From: Palsa-504 sp963744005
Lineage (GTDB): Bacteria > Actinomycetota > Actinomycetes > Streptosporangiales > Streptosporangiaceae
Length of the DNA: 64,000 nucleotides
Reading direction: 5' to 3'
NCBI GenBank assembly: GCA_963744005.1
Contig: CAVURU010000003.1
Coordinates: forward strand, 3,162,001 to 3,226,000
In this document: positions 28,197-36,860 of the stretch, piece by piece
Layout of the letters: every line of letters begins with the position of its first letter
How positions within the stretch are numbered: position 1 is the stretch's first letter
Notes under the pieces: model-generated
The model's input: only the letters and a program-made list of their open reading frames with translations
Database searches by the model: none
What the model was told of the DNA's origin: nothing
Translations under genes and position numbers: made by a program

Positions 28197-29609
28197 ATGG
28201 CACAAAATACGCCGGCCTCCGGGGGCGGCGCTGGTGGCACCACGCTGGTCATTCCCGGCGAGATGGCGGCCCGGGTCGACCGGCTGCCGCGGAGCTTGCT
28301 GGCCTGGGAGATCTGCCTGGTCGTACAGGTGGGCTGGGCGGTCTCGGCCAACACCGACGGGATCGCCCGGATCTTGTACCCGTTCATCTGGGGGCCGGCC
28401 AAGCAGATCACGCACACTCAGTACGACGTGCTGTACGCCCTGCAGGTCGGGATCAGCATCCTGCTCGGCGGCTACGTCCTGGGCTGGCTCGGCGACAAGA
28501 TCGGCCGGCGCAAGGGACTGATCCTGTCCTCGCTGCTGGCCGCCCTGTTCATCTGGCCGTTCGCGTACGTGACGAACTTCTCGGCGCTGTTCGTCTTGTC
28601 CATCGCCGACACGCTCGGGTTCGCCGGGTACCTGGCCATCAACGTGGTGTTCATGAGCGAGATGATGGGCCCGGCGGTCCGGCCGCGGGTCATGATGGTC
28701 TGCCAGGTCGTCGCCATCTTCCTCCTGTCCACCATCCTGGGCGGCATCGTGCCGCACTACTGGATCCCCGCGCACTACCGGTGGCAGCTGTGGATGATGG
28801 CCGGGCTGAACCTCGCGGTAGCGATCTACCTGTACTTCCGGCTGCCCGAATCGCCGCGCTGGCTGGAGGCCCGGGAGCGCCGCGAGGAGGCCCGCAAGGT
28901 CGTGGAGCAGATGGAGGCGCGGGTCAGCAAGGGCGGCCGCATCGCCCTGCCCGAGCCGGACCTGACGCCCTACCGCGTGGTGGCGGAGGAGAAGACCCCG
29001 TGGTGGGCGCCGTTCAACAAGCGATACCTGCTGGTCACCACGTTGCTGCTGGTGGTCATGGTGTTCGGCTACGGCGGCATCGTGTACGGCGGCGGAAGCC
29101 AGTCGGTGCTGTTCTTCAAGCTCAACCGCGGCTACAGCGCCGGGTTCATTTTCGCCCTGACCGCCTGGGCGGGGGTGGTCGGAGCCGGCTTGTACCTGCT
29201 CAACGCGTTCTTCGGGCAGCGGTTCGAGCGCCGGTGGACCCAGCTGGCCGGAGCCTGCATGTACGCCGGCGGCTGGTGGGGCGTCTATGAGGTGCACAAC
29301 ACCACCGGCATGGTGATCTTGTACATCATCGCGGCCAGCGGCACCACGCTGTGGCTGTGGAGCATGTACGTGTACATCCCGGCCAATTACCCGACCCGGA
29401 TGCGCGCGCTGGGCACCGGCTGGACCGACGGCGTCGGCCACCTGGGCGCCTGGGGCGGCGTGCTGATCGCCGGCGGCCTGTTCAGCGTGGCTGACCCGCG
29501 GCCGTTCATCATCTGGATCACTATCCCGTGCGCGCTGCTGCCCGCGATCTTGATCGCGGTCTTCGGGAAGAACCAGCGCAGCCGCGCGCTCGAAGAACTA
29601 TCCGAATAG
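28197..29609 (+). CDS. MFS transporter, paralogue 1, 470 aa
   Basis: A 12-TM facilitator of the sugar-porter/metabolite-symporter type. Features are GWLGDKIGRRKG in loop 2-3, LPESPRWLEARERREEAR after TM6 (the PESPRW motif), and YPTRMRALGTGWTDGVGHLGAWGG near TM11. The N-terminus is a soluble tail, MAQNTPASGGGAGG, then LVIPGEMAARVDRLPRS, shared with the paralogues at 30851 and 50077. A cytoplasmic insert (about 215-270) carries EEARKVVEQMEARVSKGG. The ATG at 28197 has AAGGAGAA 7 bases upstream. The substrate is unknown. Its neighbourhood, with Baeyer-Villiger monooxygenases near paralogue 2, hints at ketone or aromatic carbon sources, which is inference. Confidence 0.9.
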   Translation: MAQNTPASGGGAGGTTLVIPGEMAARVDRLPRSLLAWEICLVVQVGWAVSANTDGIARILYPFIWGPAKQITHTQYDVLYALQVGISILLGGYVLGWLGDKIGRRKGLILSSLLAALFIWPFAYVTNFSALFVLSIADTLGFAGYLAINVVFMSEMMGPAVRPRVMMVCQVVAIFLLSTILGGIVPHYWIPAHYRWQLWMMAGLNLAVAIYLYFRLPESPRWLEARERREEARKVVEQMEARVSKGGRIALPEPDLTPYRVVAEEKTPWWAPFNKRYLLVTTLLLVVMVFGYGGIVYGGGSQSVLFFKLNRGYSAGFIFALTAWAGVVGAGLYLLNAFFGQRFERRWTQLAGACMYAGGWWGVYEVHNTTGMVILYIIAASGTTLWLWSMYVYIPANYPTRMRALGTGWTDGVGHLGAWGGVLIAGGLFSVADPRPFIIWITIPCALLPAILIAVFGKNQRSRALEELSE

Positions 29610-29636
29610 CCATAGCAGCCGGAAAGGCCAGGCAGC

Positions 29637-29670
29637 CGGCCTCCCGCCCAGCAGACCGGGCGGGAGGCCG
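29637..29670 (+). terminator. hairpin after MFS paralogue 1
   Basis: A 13-bp perfect stem with arms CGGCCTCCCGCCC and GGGCGGGAGGCCG and an 8-base loop. A longer version of the same stem sequence lies after MFS paralogue 3 at 49942-49985. Confidence 0.65.
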
Positions 29671-29725
29671 CGGCCCGTCGATCTGGGATACCTGGCCCGG
29701 CCGGACGGCCGAGAGGTGGGACGTC

Positions 29726-29956
29726 ATGACCCGCCGGTTCTACCAGGGCGCACAATCACAGACAAAGCAAGAAGCCGGCCATTCCGGCAGGCACTGGGCT
29801 GACGATGAGCTGGCCATCATCACCCGACCTGATCTCAGCACCAAGGAGGCCGCGCTCCTGCTCGGCCGCACCTACGCATCCGTGGCCCGCCGGAGGCACC
29901 TGCTGCGCCGTCACAAGCACCTGAGCCAGCTCGCCGAGCTCAGCGGCGCCGGCTGA
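29726..29956 (+). CDS. small Myb/SANT-like helix-turn-helix protein, 76 aa
   Basis: The core is HWADDELAIITRPDLSTKEAA, then LLGRTYASVARRRHLLRR: a three-helix Myb-like fold with the first Trp conserved. A basic C-terminus follows. This is typical of short actinobacterial DNA-binding proteins. The ATG at 29726 has GAGAGGTGGG upstream. It lies after paralogue 1 and its terminator, so it probably has its own promoter. The target is unknown; control of the local MFS genes cannot be excluded. Confidence 0.65.
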   Translation: MTRRFYQGAQSQTKQEAGHSGRHWADDELAIITRPDLSTKEAALLLGRTYASVARRRHLLRRHKHLSQLAELSGAG

Positions 29957-30019
29957 CCGGACGGCGGCGGCCCGGCCGGGCGGCCGGGCCGCGAGGACCC
30001 AGGACGGTCCGGGCGGGAC

Positions 30020-30751
30020 TTAGCGGCCGAGCAGGAGCCCGGCGGGCCTGGTCGCGCTGAACAGCGTGTAGCTGTAGCTGAGGCCAAGGGCACGGGGATG
30101 GGCGGCCAGCCAGGGGCCGGCGACCCGCAGCGGGAACTCCATCCGGAGCACGGCCTCGAAGTCGGCCCGGCGGGGAAAGCGCCACGAGCTGCGCACCGTG
30201 GTGCGGCGGGCGCCGCGGGCCGCCCACCAGGCGTCGCTGTCCGCCCCGCCGATCGGGAGCACCGCCCCGGCCGCGGCCCGCAGCAGGCCGGCGAACTCCC
30301 CGGCCGTCAGGTCGTTCCCGACCACGACGAGGGTGCCGCCCGGGGCCAGGATCCGCATGACCTCGGCCAGGCCCGCGTCACAGCCGGGTGAGAAGAAGTA
30401 GGCGAACCGGGCGTGCACCACGTCGGCGGAGCGATCCGGCAGCGGGATGTGCTCGGCCGAGCCGGCCAGCACGCGGACCCGGGAGTCGCGGCCGGCGGCC
30501 AGCGGCAGCAGGCGCGGGTCCGGCTCGATCCCGATGACGGTGGCCGCCTCATCGGCGTAGCGGCCGAGCCAGTACCCGCTGCCGCAGCCGAGGTCGACCA
30601 GGGTGCGGCCGGCCCACGGAGCATGGGCGCGCATCGCGGCCAGGACATGGCCGTCCGGGTCGGTAGCCCGGTTTTCCAGCTCGTAGAGCTCGATGTTGTC
30701 GCCCTGATTGGGAGCGGGCCTGAAGTCGGTCAGTCCGGCCACGCTCACCAT
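30020..30751 (-). CDS. class I SAM-dependent methyltransferase, 243 aa
   Basis: Motif I is LVDLGCGSGYWLGRY (residues about 50-65), the acidic end of strand 2 is VIGIEPD, and motif post-I is HIPLPDRSADVVHARFAYFF. The region after LAPGGTLVVVGND completes the Rossmann-like fold. The substrate is unknown. The start has no good Shine-Dalgarno on this strand; a GTG two codons in is an alternative. A hairpin separates it from MFS paralogue 2. Confidence 0.85.
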   Translation of the reverse strand: MVSVAGLTDFRPAPNQGDNIELYELENRATDPDGHVLAAMRAHAPWAGRTLVDLGCGSGYWLGRYADEAATVIGIEPDPRLLPLAAGRDSRVRVLAGSAEHIPLPDRSADVVHARFAYFFSPGCDAGLAEVMRILAPGGTLVVVGNDLTAGEFAGLLRAAAGAVLPIGGADSDAWWAARGARRTTVRSSWRFPRRADFEAVLRMEFPLRVAGPWLAAHPRALGLSYSYTLFSATRPAGLLLGR

Positions 30752-30765
30752 CGTAGGAGGTTATG

Positions 30766-30811
30766 GGCCTGGGCCGCCGGAGACACCTCGTGAGAGCCGG
30801 CGGCCCAGGCC
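30766..30811 (-). terminator. hairpin after MFS paralogue 2
   Basis: A 15-bp perfect stem has its core arms CTGGGCCGCCGG and CCGGCGGCCCAG around a 16-base loop that contains AGACACCTCG. A related sequence follows paralogue 3 at 49995-50073. Confidence 0.65.
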
Positions 30812-30850
30812 GTCTAGCGGGCCGGTTCAGGGCCGGTCTAGCGGGCCGGT

Positions 30851-32260
30851 CTAGCGAGATAGTTCCTCGAGGGCCCGGCGGCGCTGCCGGACGCCGAAGA
30901 ACCCGACCAGGAAGCCGGGCAGCAGCGCGCCCGGGATGGTGACGAGCAGGACCCAGTTCCTGGGGGCGTCGGCGACGAAGACGTGCCCGCAGAGCAGCAC
31001 GCCGCCCCAGGCGCCCAGGTGGCCGACGCCGTCGGTCCAGCCCGTGCCCAGGCCGCGGAACCGGGTCGGGAAGTTCAGCGGGACGTAGGCGTACATGTTC
31101 CAGAGGAAGATGACCTCGCCGGTGAGCACGGCGATGTACAGGATGACCACGCCCGTGGTGTTGTGCGTGTTGTACAGGCCGGCCCAGGCTCCGGCGAACA
31201 AGATGGCGCCGAACAGGACCATGTACCGGCGCTCGACCCGGTCACCGAAGTACGCGTTGATGGCGTAGAACGCGGCTGCGACCAGGCCCGCCCACGCGGT
31301 CAGGGCGAAGACGAAGCCCGCACTGTACCCGCGGGTCACAGACAAGAAGACGTAGGAGTAGGAGGAAAAGCCGTAGACGATGCCGCCGTACAGCAGCACG
31401 AACACCACCAGCATGAACACGGTCCGGACCACGTACTGCGGGCCGAACACGGCGAACATGCTGGTCTTCTCTTCGGCCACCACCTCGTGCGGGGTCAGGT
31501 CGGGCTCGGGCAGCACGGGATGCTTCTTCATGACCCGCGCTTCCATCTTCTCCACGATCTTGCGGGCCTCATCGAGCCGTTCCCGGGCCTCCAGCCAGCG
31601 CGGCGATTCGTACATCCGGAAGTACAGCAGGGGCAGGATGATGAGCAGGTTGACGCCGGACAGCAGCCACTGGAAGGCCTGGTAGTGGGCCGGGATCATG
31701 TAGTGCGGGATGATGCCGAGGAACACCGTCTCCAGCAGGATGATGGCCAGCACCTGCGCGCCCATGACCACCCGGCCGCGGACCGCGACGGAGGTCATCT
31801 CGGACATGTAGACCACGTTGATGGCCAGCACGCCGCCGACGCCCAGGCTGCTGAAGATGGACAGGACCAGCAGCGCCGGGTAGTTGGTCACGTAGGCGAA
31901 GGGCCAGGAGAAGGCCGCGGCCAGCACGGCGGAGATCATCAGGCCGTTGCGGCGGCCGATCTTGTCGGCCAGCCAGCCCATGCCGTAGCCGCCGATCAGG
32001 ATGCCGATGCCGACCTGGAAGGCGTACAGGACCGAGTACTGCGAGGAGGTGATGAGGTGCTTGGGTTCCCAGATGTAGGGATAGAGCCGCAGCGCGGGCC
32101 CGTCGGTGGCGAGCATGGCCGCCCAGGCGGCCTGGACGATGAAGGCGAGCTCCCACTGCATCCAGCTGAGCGGCAGCCGGTCGATCCGGGCCGCCATCTC
32201 GCCTGGAATCACGAGGGCGGCGGTACCGCCCGCCGGGGCTCCCGAGGTGTCTTGTGCCAT
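30851..32260 (-). CDS. MFS transporter, paralogue 2, 469 aa
   Basis: Same family as the proteins at 28197 and 50077. N-terminal MAQDTSGAPAGG, LVIPGEMAARIDRLPLS, loop motif GWLADKIGRRNG, YESPRWLEARERLDEARKI and FPTRFRGLGTGWTDGVGHLGAWGG are seen. It is more divergent from the other two in its middle. The ATG at 32260 is chosen because of the shared leader with AAGGAGAA. It lies downstream of, and on the same strand as, the large Baeyer-Villiger monooxygenase but has its own CAATTG-type promoter. A role in uptake of the monooxygenase substrate is a reasonable inference. Confidence 0.9.
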   Translation of the reverse strand: MAQDTSGAPAGGTAALVIPGEMAARIDRLPLSWMQWELAFIVQAAWAAMLATDGPALRLYPYIWEPKHLITSSQYSVLYAFQVGIGILIGGYGMGWLADKIGRRNGLMISAVLAAAFSWPFAYVTNYPALLVLSIFSSLGVGGVLAINVVYMSEMTSVAVRGRVVMGAQVLAIILLETVFLGIIPHYMIPAHYQAFQWLLSGVNLLIILPLLYFRMYESPRWLEARERLDEARKIVEKMEARVMKKHPVLPEPDLTPHEVVAEEKTSMFAVFGPQYVVRTVFMLVVFVLLYGGIVYGFSSYSYVFLSVTRGYSAGFVFALTAWAGLVAAAFYAINAYFGDRVERRYMVLFGAILFAGAWAGLYNTHNTTGVVILYIAVLTGEVIFLWNMYAYVPLNFPTRFRGLGTGWTDGVGHLGAWGGVLLCGHVFVADAPRNWVLLVTIPGALLPGFLVGFFGVRQRRRALEELSR

Positions 32261-32544
32261 GGTCAGTTCTCCTTGCTGCCATCCGGTGTCATGGGATGGC
32301 GGAGTAAAGCGAGGAACAGAGGCGTCTTTACTGCCGATGCCCATAGGGATGCCCGGGCCGCAGATAGCAATACTGATCGTCATGCGCGGCCGGCGCTGGG
32401 TTCAGCGCAGGCCGGCACGCGGAGCGGCGCCGGGCGTCGTCACCCTGGCCGCGACGTGTGGCGGCAGTGCTCTGAACGGCGCTAGAAAGGCCATCTGCCT
32501 GGCTAGATCTGGGTTTCGCGCGCCGTTTCAGCCGTATTACGGGA
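32261..32544 (-). other. 5' leader of MFS paralogue 2
   Basis: About 285 bases between the predicted -10 box and the start. The 3' end repeats the conserved GGATGGCAGCAAGGAGAACTG leader. No protein family is visible in it. Confidence 0.4.
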
Positions 32545-32595
32545 ATTATTGGACGGCGCTCGTCCCAAAGTCAATCCCTTGCTTCCTGGCAATTG
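32545..32595 (-). promoter_or_regulatory. promoter with CAATTG site (MFS paralogue 2)
   Basis: On the minus strand CAATTG (32590-32595, inside GGCAATTGCC) is followed after 15 bp by TTGACT (32569-32574), a 17-bp spacer and CAATAAT (32545-32551). The geometry is identical to paralogue 1. Only one good CAATTG copy is present here. Confidence 0.7.
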
Positions 32596-32628
32596 CCTGA
32601 AAGCAAGCGGGTGGCGGGGTGCGGCCGC

Positions 32629-34677
32629 TCACCGCACGGTCAGGTCCGCCCCGACGTGCGGGTTCACGGCCTGGTAGTCGGCCAGCAGGCTGGCGTCGAT
32701 CTCAGGCCGCTGGACGGCCGGGCGCCGGCTCGCGGGATCGCGCAGCCAGTTCCAGACCAGCCGGCTGTCCAGCGGGCCGTTGGTGGCCGACCGGCCGTGC
32801 TGGTTGCGGTAGTAGTTGCTGGCCCGCGGGTCCATGTAGACCATGGACTCCTGGGCCCGGTCGAGGTGCTCGTTGTACCGCCAGTAGGCCTCTTCGGTCG
32901 GCTCGACCGACCGCTGGCCGGTCTCGATCAGGGCGGCGATGTTCTCCAGGGCGAAGCGGGTGGTGAGCTCCTCCATGGTGATGATCTGCATGCCCTGGTA
33001 CTGGTTGGTGTTGGGACCGTAGATCATGAAGAAGTTGGGGAAGCCGGGCAGCATGGCGCCCAGGTAGGCCCGGGCGCCGTCCCGGGCCCACAGGTCACCG
33101 AGGCCCTGCCCGCCACGGCCGCGCACGTCCATCGGCCACAGGAAGTCGTTGGCGCGGAAGCCGGTGGCCAGGATGATGACGTCGACCTCGCAGACCGTCC
33201 CGTCGGCCAGCTCGATGGCGTTCTCGGTGACCCGCTCGATGCCCTCGCTGACCAGGGTCACGTCGTCGCGCAGCAGCACGTCGACCACACTGTAATCGGA
33301 GTCGATCAGGATGGGCCGGGCCGACATGGGCGGTGAGCCGGGGATCATCTTGGCCAGCAGGTCCGGGCGGTGCCCGAGCTTGCGGGTCAGGAACGCGATC
33401 CGGTCCTCGCGGAGCTGCTTGTTGACCGGGCTGACGGCGTGCTCGTCGACGAAGTCCGGGTCCATCCGGACGCCGCGCAGGGCGACCTGCGAGCGGCCCA
33501 GGAACGCGTTGCGCAGCCGGATGAAGTTGGCCAGGTAGGGGAAGTTCTCGTCCAGCCAGACGACCTGCTCCGGGTAGGGGGCGAGGTAACCCGGGACGTT
33601 GTACACCCAGTTCGGCGTGCGCTGGAAGACGAACAGGTGCCCGGTTTCCTTCACGATCTCCGGGATCATCTGGTACCCGGTGCAGCCGGTGCCGATGACG
33701 GCCACCCGCTTACCGGCCAGGTCGACCCCGGACGGCCAGCGGGCGGTGTGGAACCATGGCCCGCGGAAGTTCTCGATACCCGGCAGGTGCGGGATGTTCG
33801 GCCGGGACAGGAAGCCGACCGAGCTGATCACGGCGTTGGCCCGCCAGACGCGGGGACCGTCGGGCTGCTCGGTGCTGACCACCCACTCCGCCGCGTCCTC
33901 CTGCCAGACGACCGAGGTGACCTCGGTGTCGAACTGGATGTCGCCGCGGACCTCGAACGTGTCGGCTACCCAGTTCAGGTACTTCTCGTTCTCCGGCTGC
34001 GGGCAGTACGGATAGGGCTTGGCGAAGCCGACGCCGAACAGATGGGAGTAGGTCCGGCTCGGCGTGTCCACCCGGCAACCCGGGTAGCGATTCTCCCACC
34101 AGGTGCCGCCGACGGTGGCGTTCTTCTCCAGCAGGGTGAACGGGATGCCGGCGTGCTTGAGCTGGACGGCGGCGTTCAGCCCGCCCATCCCGGCCCCGAT
34201 GACCAGCACCGAGAAATCGGCGGCCTGCTCCGGGCGGGACCAGTCCAGCCCGCGGGCCCACGGGTCGATGGCCAGCTCCTCCAGCCACAGGCCGAGTTCT
34301 TCGGCCGGGATTTCCGGGCCGACGGCCAGGCCGATGCTGTCCCGCAGCCGCTCCGCGGGGCCGATCGGGAGCGGACCGGCGCCGGCGTCCCGGTAGGACT
34401 TGAGGAAGGCCGCGGCCTTGGCCCGGATCAGGGCCACGTCGTCCGGGCGGGCCACGTGCCACAGTTCCCGGTACACGCCGACGACCTGCATGTCCACCGG
34501 GACCGCGCGCAGCTCCTCATCGCCGGTCAGCTGGTAGAGCAGGCCCCGCAGGGCCATCGGATCGGCGTACTGCATCGCGGCGTCGATGTCCGCGTCGCTG
34601 GCGGCCAGGATTTCCGCAGCAGGGACCTGCGCAGTAGGGACCTGCGCAGTAGGGACCTGCGCACCGCGTGGCGTCAT
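32629..34677 (-). CDS. Baeyer-Villiger monooxygenase, HAPMO-like, 682 aa
   Basis: FAD/NADPH enzymes of this type insert oxygen next to a ketone carbonyl, giving an ester or lactone. The first Rossmann motif is GAGMGGLNAA (about 161-170). The Baeyer-Villiger fingerprint is FRGPWFHTARWP (304-315). The second Rossmann motif follows as VIGTGCTGYQM. An N-terminal extension of about 150 residues before the first Rossmann fold is typical of 4-hydroxyacetophenone monooxygenases, so aryl ketones are possible substrates. The N-terminus repeats AQVPT three times, coded by a 15-bp tandem DNA repeat. It is divergent from a second such enzyme and upstream of MFS paralogue 2. Confidence 0.88.
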   Translation of the reverse strand: MTPRGAQVPTAQVPTAQVPAAEILAASDADIDAAMQYADPMALRGLLYQLTGDEELRAVPVDMQVVGVYRELWHVARPDDVALIRAKAAAFLKSYRDAGAGPLPIGPAERLRDSIGLAVGPEIPAEELGLWLEELAIDPWARGLDWSRPEQAADFSVLVIGAGMGGLNAAVQLKHAGIPFTLLEKNATVGGTWWENRYPGCRVDTPSRTYSHLFGVGFAKPYPYCPQPENEKYLNWVADTFEVRGDIQFDTEVTSVVWQEDAAEWVVSTEQPDGPRVWRANAVISSVGFLSRPNIPHLPGIENFRGPWFHTARWPSGVDLAGKRVAVIGTGCTGYQMIPEIVKETGHLFVFQRTPNWVYNVPGYLAPYPEQVVWLDENFPYLANFIRLRNAFLGRSQVALRGVRMDPDFVDEHAVSPVNKQLREDRIAFLTRKLGHRPDLLAKMIPGSPPMSARPILIDSDYSVVDVLLRDDVTLVSEGIERVTENAIELADGTVCEVDVIILATGFRANDFLWPMDVRGRGGQGLGDLWARDGARAYLGAMLPGFPNFFMIYGPNTNQYQGMQIITMEELTTRFALENIAALIETGQRSVEPTEEAYWRYNEHLDRAQESMVYMDPRASNYYRNQHGRSATNGPLDSRLVWNWLRDPASRRPAVQRPEIDASLLADYQAVNPHVGADLTVR
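34621..34664. repeat. three tandem 15-bp units at the start of the monooxygenase gene
   Basis: AGGGACCTGCGCAGT occurs three times in a row (the last copy one base short). On the minus strand it encodes repeated AQVPT in the N-terminal tail. Copy number could vary by slippage without changing the frame. Confidence 0.85.
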
Positions 34678-34837
34678 CGCGCACCTCCGGAGACCTCTAT
34701 TTCGGAGGCTATAGCGGCAGATCTGGTTGTAAATAACGAGACGGTAACGATGATTTCGGCCCGGGATTGAGCGGAGGCCGGTTCCGTTGACGGGGTTTGT
34801 TCCGCGAGACAGACTCAGTCAGGTAGGAGGTCAGACA
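34678..34837. promoter_or_regulatory. divergent promoter region of the two monooxygenases
   Basis: The 160-bp gap is AT-richer than its surroundings. It holds an inverted repeat CCTCCG (34684-34689) / CGGAGG (34703-34708) just upstream of the leftward gene, a GTTGTAAATAAC near-palindrome at about 34724, and TTGACG at about 34786 as a candidate rightward -35 box. No CAATTG site is present. Confidence 0.4.
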
Positions 34838-36481
34838 ATGACGATGACCACCGCCGGGACAGCGAAGAGTGATTCGCCGGGCGTGGAACAGGTCGACGTC
34901 GTGGTGGTCGGGGCCGGTTTCTCGGGCCTGTACGCGCTCTACCGGCTACGCGAGCTGGGCCTGAGCGTGCTGGGCTTCGAGGCCGGGGACGGCGTCGGCG
35001 GCACCTGGTACTGGAACCGGTACCCGGGTGCCCGGGTCGACATCGAGAGCATGCAGTACTCGTACTCCTTCGACGATGAGCTGCAGCAGGACTGGCGGTG
35101 GCCGGAGTACTTCTCGCCGCAGGCCGACCTGGAGGCCTACGCCAACCACGTCGCGGACCGGTTCGGGCTGCGGGAGATGATCCGGTTCGGCGCCCGGGTG
35201 AACCGGATGCGGTTCGACGAGCAGAAGGGCCGCTGGCAGGTGGCCACCGAGCGCGGGGACCAGGTCAGCGCGCGATACGTGGTCGCGGCGTCCGGGGCCC
35301 TGGACGCGACGAACATTCCCGGCTTCCCCGGCCTCGAATCGTTCGGCGGAGAATGGCATCACACCTCCCAGTGGCCCCAGCAGGACGTGCCGTTCGCGGG
35401 CCGCCGGGTCGGGCTGATCGGCACCGGGTCGACCGGCCTGCAGGCCGCGACCGCGATCGGCCAGACGGCCGGGCAGCTGTACGTCTTCCAGCGGACGCCC
35501 GCCTACAGCCTGCCGGCCAACAACCGGCCGCTGCCGCCCGGCTACGAGCAGGACTGGAAGGACCACTACGCCGAGCGCCGCGAGGCGATGCGGCAGAACT
35601 TCGCGGCCGGGTACCTGCCGGTGCCGCAGTACGGGTCGGTCTTCGACTACTCCCCCGACGAGCAGCAGCGAATCCTGGAGCAGGCCTGGTCGCAGCGCAA
35701 CGGCCTGCTGTTCCTGCGCACCTTCACCGACACGATGAAGACGCGGGAGGCCAACGAGGTCACGGCCGAGTTCATCCGCGGGAAGATCCGCCAGCTGGTC
35801 AAGGACCCGGACGTGGCCGAGCTGCTGTGCCCCAAGACCTATCCGGTGGGCACCAAGCGGATCTGCATGGACACCGGCTACTTCGAGACTTTCAACCGGC
35901 CGAACGTGACGCTGGTCGACGTGCGGACGAACCCGATCACCGAGATCACGCCGGGCGGGCTGCGGACCACGGCCGCGCACTATGACCTGGACGTGCTCAT
36001 CCTGGCCACCGGCTTCGACGCGGTGACCGGGTCGCTGACCCGGATGAACGTCACCGGCCGGGGCGGGATCGACCTGCGGGAGAAGTGGGCGGCGTTCCCG
36101 ACCAACTACCTGGGCTTCATGGTGGCCGGCTTCCCGAACCTGTTCATGATCCACGGCCCGGGCAGCCCGGGCGTGCTGGCCCAGATGATCACCGGCGGCG
36201 AGTGGCAGGTCGAGTGGGTGACCGGGATCATCCGGGACCTGGACCGGCGCGGCGTCAGCCAGATCGACACGACGGACGAGGCGGAGAGCGGCTGGGCGGC
36301 CGAGATGGGCGAGATGGCGGACAAGACGCTCTACCGGTACGCCGACTCCTGGTACGTCGGGGCGAACATCCCGGGCAAGCCGCGGAACTTCATGATCTAC
36401 ATCGGCGGCTTCAACCAGTACACCAAGCGGTGCACCGACCAGGTCAGCCAGGGCTACCAGGGCTTCGTGCTGACGCCCTGA
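34838..36481 (+). CDS. Baeyer-Villiger monooxygenase, cyclohexanone-monooxygenase-like, 547 aa
   Basis: The ATG at 34838 follows GTAGGAGGTC. The first Rossmann motif is GAGFSG (25-30). GVGGTWYWNRYPGARVD is a strong hallmark of the CHMO group. The fingerprint FGGEWHHTSQWP lies at 169-180 and the second Rossmann GTGSTG at 195-200. The length and the ending (NFMIYIGGFNQYTKRC) fit cyclic-ketone monooxygenases. It would use NADPH and O2 to convert ketones to lactones or esters. It is divergent from the HAPMO-like enzyme, so both may respond to the same ketone. Confidence 0.92.
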   Translation: MTMTTAGTAKSDSPGVEQVDVVVVGAGFSGLYALYRLRELGLSVLGFEAGDGVGGTWYWNRYPGARVDIESMQYSYSFDDELQQDWRWPEYFSPQADLEAYANHVADRFGLREMIRFGARVNRMRFDEQKGRWQVATERGDQVSARYVVAASGALDATNIPGFPGLESFGGEWHHTSQWPQQDVPFAGRRVGLIGTGSTGLQAATAIGQTAGQLYVFQRTPAYSLPANNRPLPPGYEQDWKDHYAERREAMRQNFAAGYLPVPQYGSVFDYSPDEQQRILEQAWSQRNGLLFLRTFTDTMKTREANEVTAEFIRGKIRQLVKDPDVAELLCPKTYPVGTKRICMDTGYFETFNRPNVTLVDVRTNPITEITPGGLRTTAAHYDLDVLILATGFDAVTGSLTRMNVTGRGGIDLREKWAAFPTNYLGFMVAGFPNLFMIHGPGSPGVLAQMITGGEWQVEWVTGIIRDLDRRGVSQIDTTDEAESGWAAEMGEMADKTLYRYADSWYVGANIPGKPRNFMIYIGGFNQYTKRCTDQVSQGYQGFVLTP

Positions 36482-36485
36482 GGGC

Positions 36486-36860
36486 CTAGGTCGGCACCGC
36501 GACCAGGGTGGCGAACAGCCGGGCCAGCTCGGCGGCCGGGTCGGTGGTCAGGCCGCTGTGCACCGGACCGGGCTGGACGATGGTCGAGCGCGGCGCGGTG
36601 AGCCAGCGGAACCGCTCGCCGAGCGGGCGCTGCGCCAGCGGGCCCTCGGTGCAGGCCTTGTCGAAGGCCGACAGGGCGGCCTGGACCGCGTCCAGGTCCA
36701 CCACCGGGTCAAGGGCCAGCAGCCGGGCTTGGTCGAGCTGGATCCGGGCGCGCAGGTACCGGTAGGCCTGGGAGTAGACGATGACCCCGGCGTTGACGGC
36801 CTCGCCGCGCTCGATCCGCGGGACCACGCGGATCAGCGCGTACTCGAAGACCTCGGTCAC
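36486..36860 (-). CDS. DUF3037 protein, 124 aa
   Basis: The GTG at 36860 overlaps the stop of the upstream gene (GTGA). The text FEYALIRVVPRIERGEAVNAGVIVYS matches the start of DUF3037. A later part, GPLAQRPLGERFRWLTAPRST, is also typical. The function is unknown. DUF3037 genes are commonly paired with a HipA-like kinase gene, as here, so the two probably act together. Confidence 0.85.
   Translation of the reverse strand: MTEVFEYALIRVVPRIERGEAVNAGVIVYSQAYRYLRARIQLDQARLLALDPVVDLDAVQAALSAFDKACTEGPLAQRPLGERFRWLTAPRSTIVQPGPVHSGLTTDPAAELARLFATLVAVPT

Noticed and set aside
28164..29441. 425-aa minus-strand frame over MFS paralogue 1
   Set aside because: Asp/Gln/Arg-rich shadow; the plus strand encodes 12 TM helices with family motifs.
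30754..30830. GTAGGAGGTTATG on the plus strand as a gene start
   Set aside because: Good-looking ribosome site, but the frame enters the terminator hairpin and then runs antisense to MFS paralogue 2.
30983..32485. 500-aa plus-strand frame over MFS paralogue 2
   Set aside because: Shadow of the real transporter; it also crosses its promoter leader.
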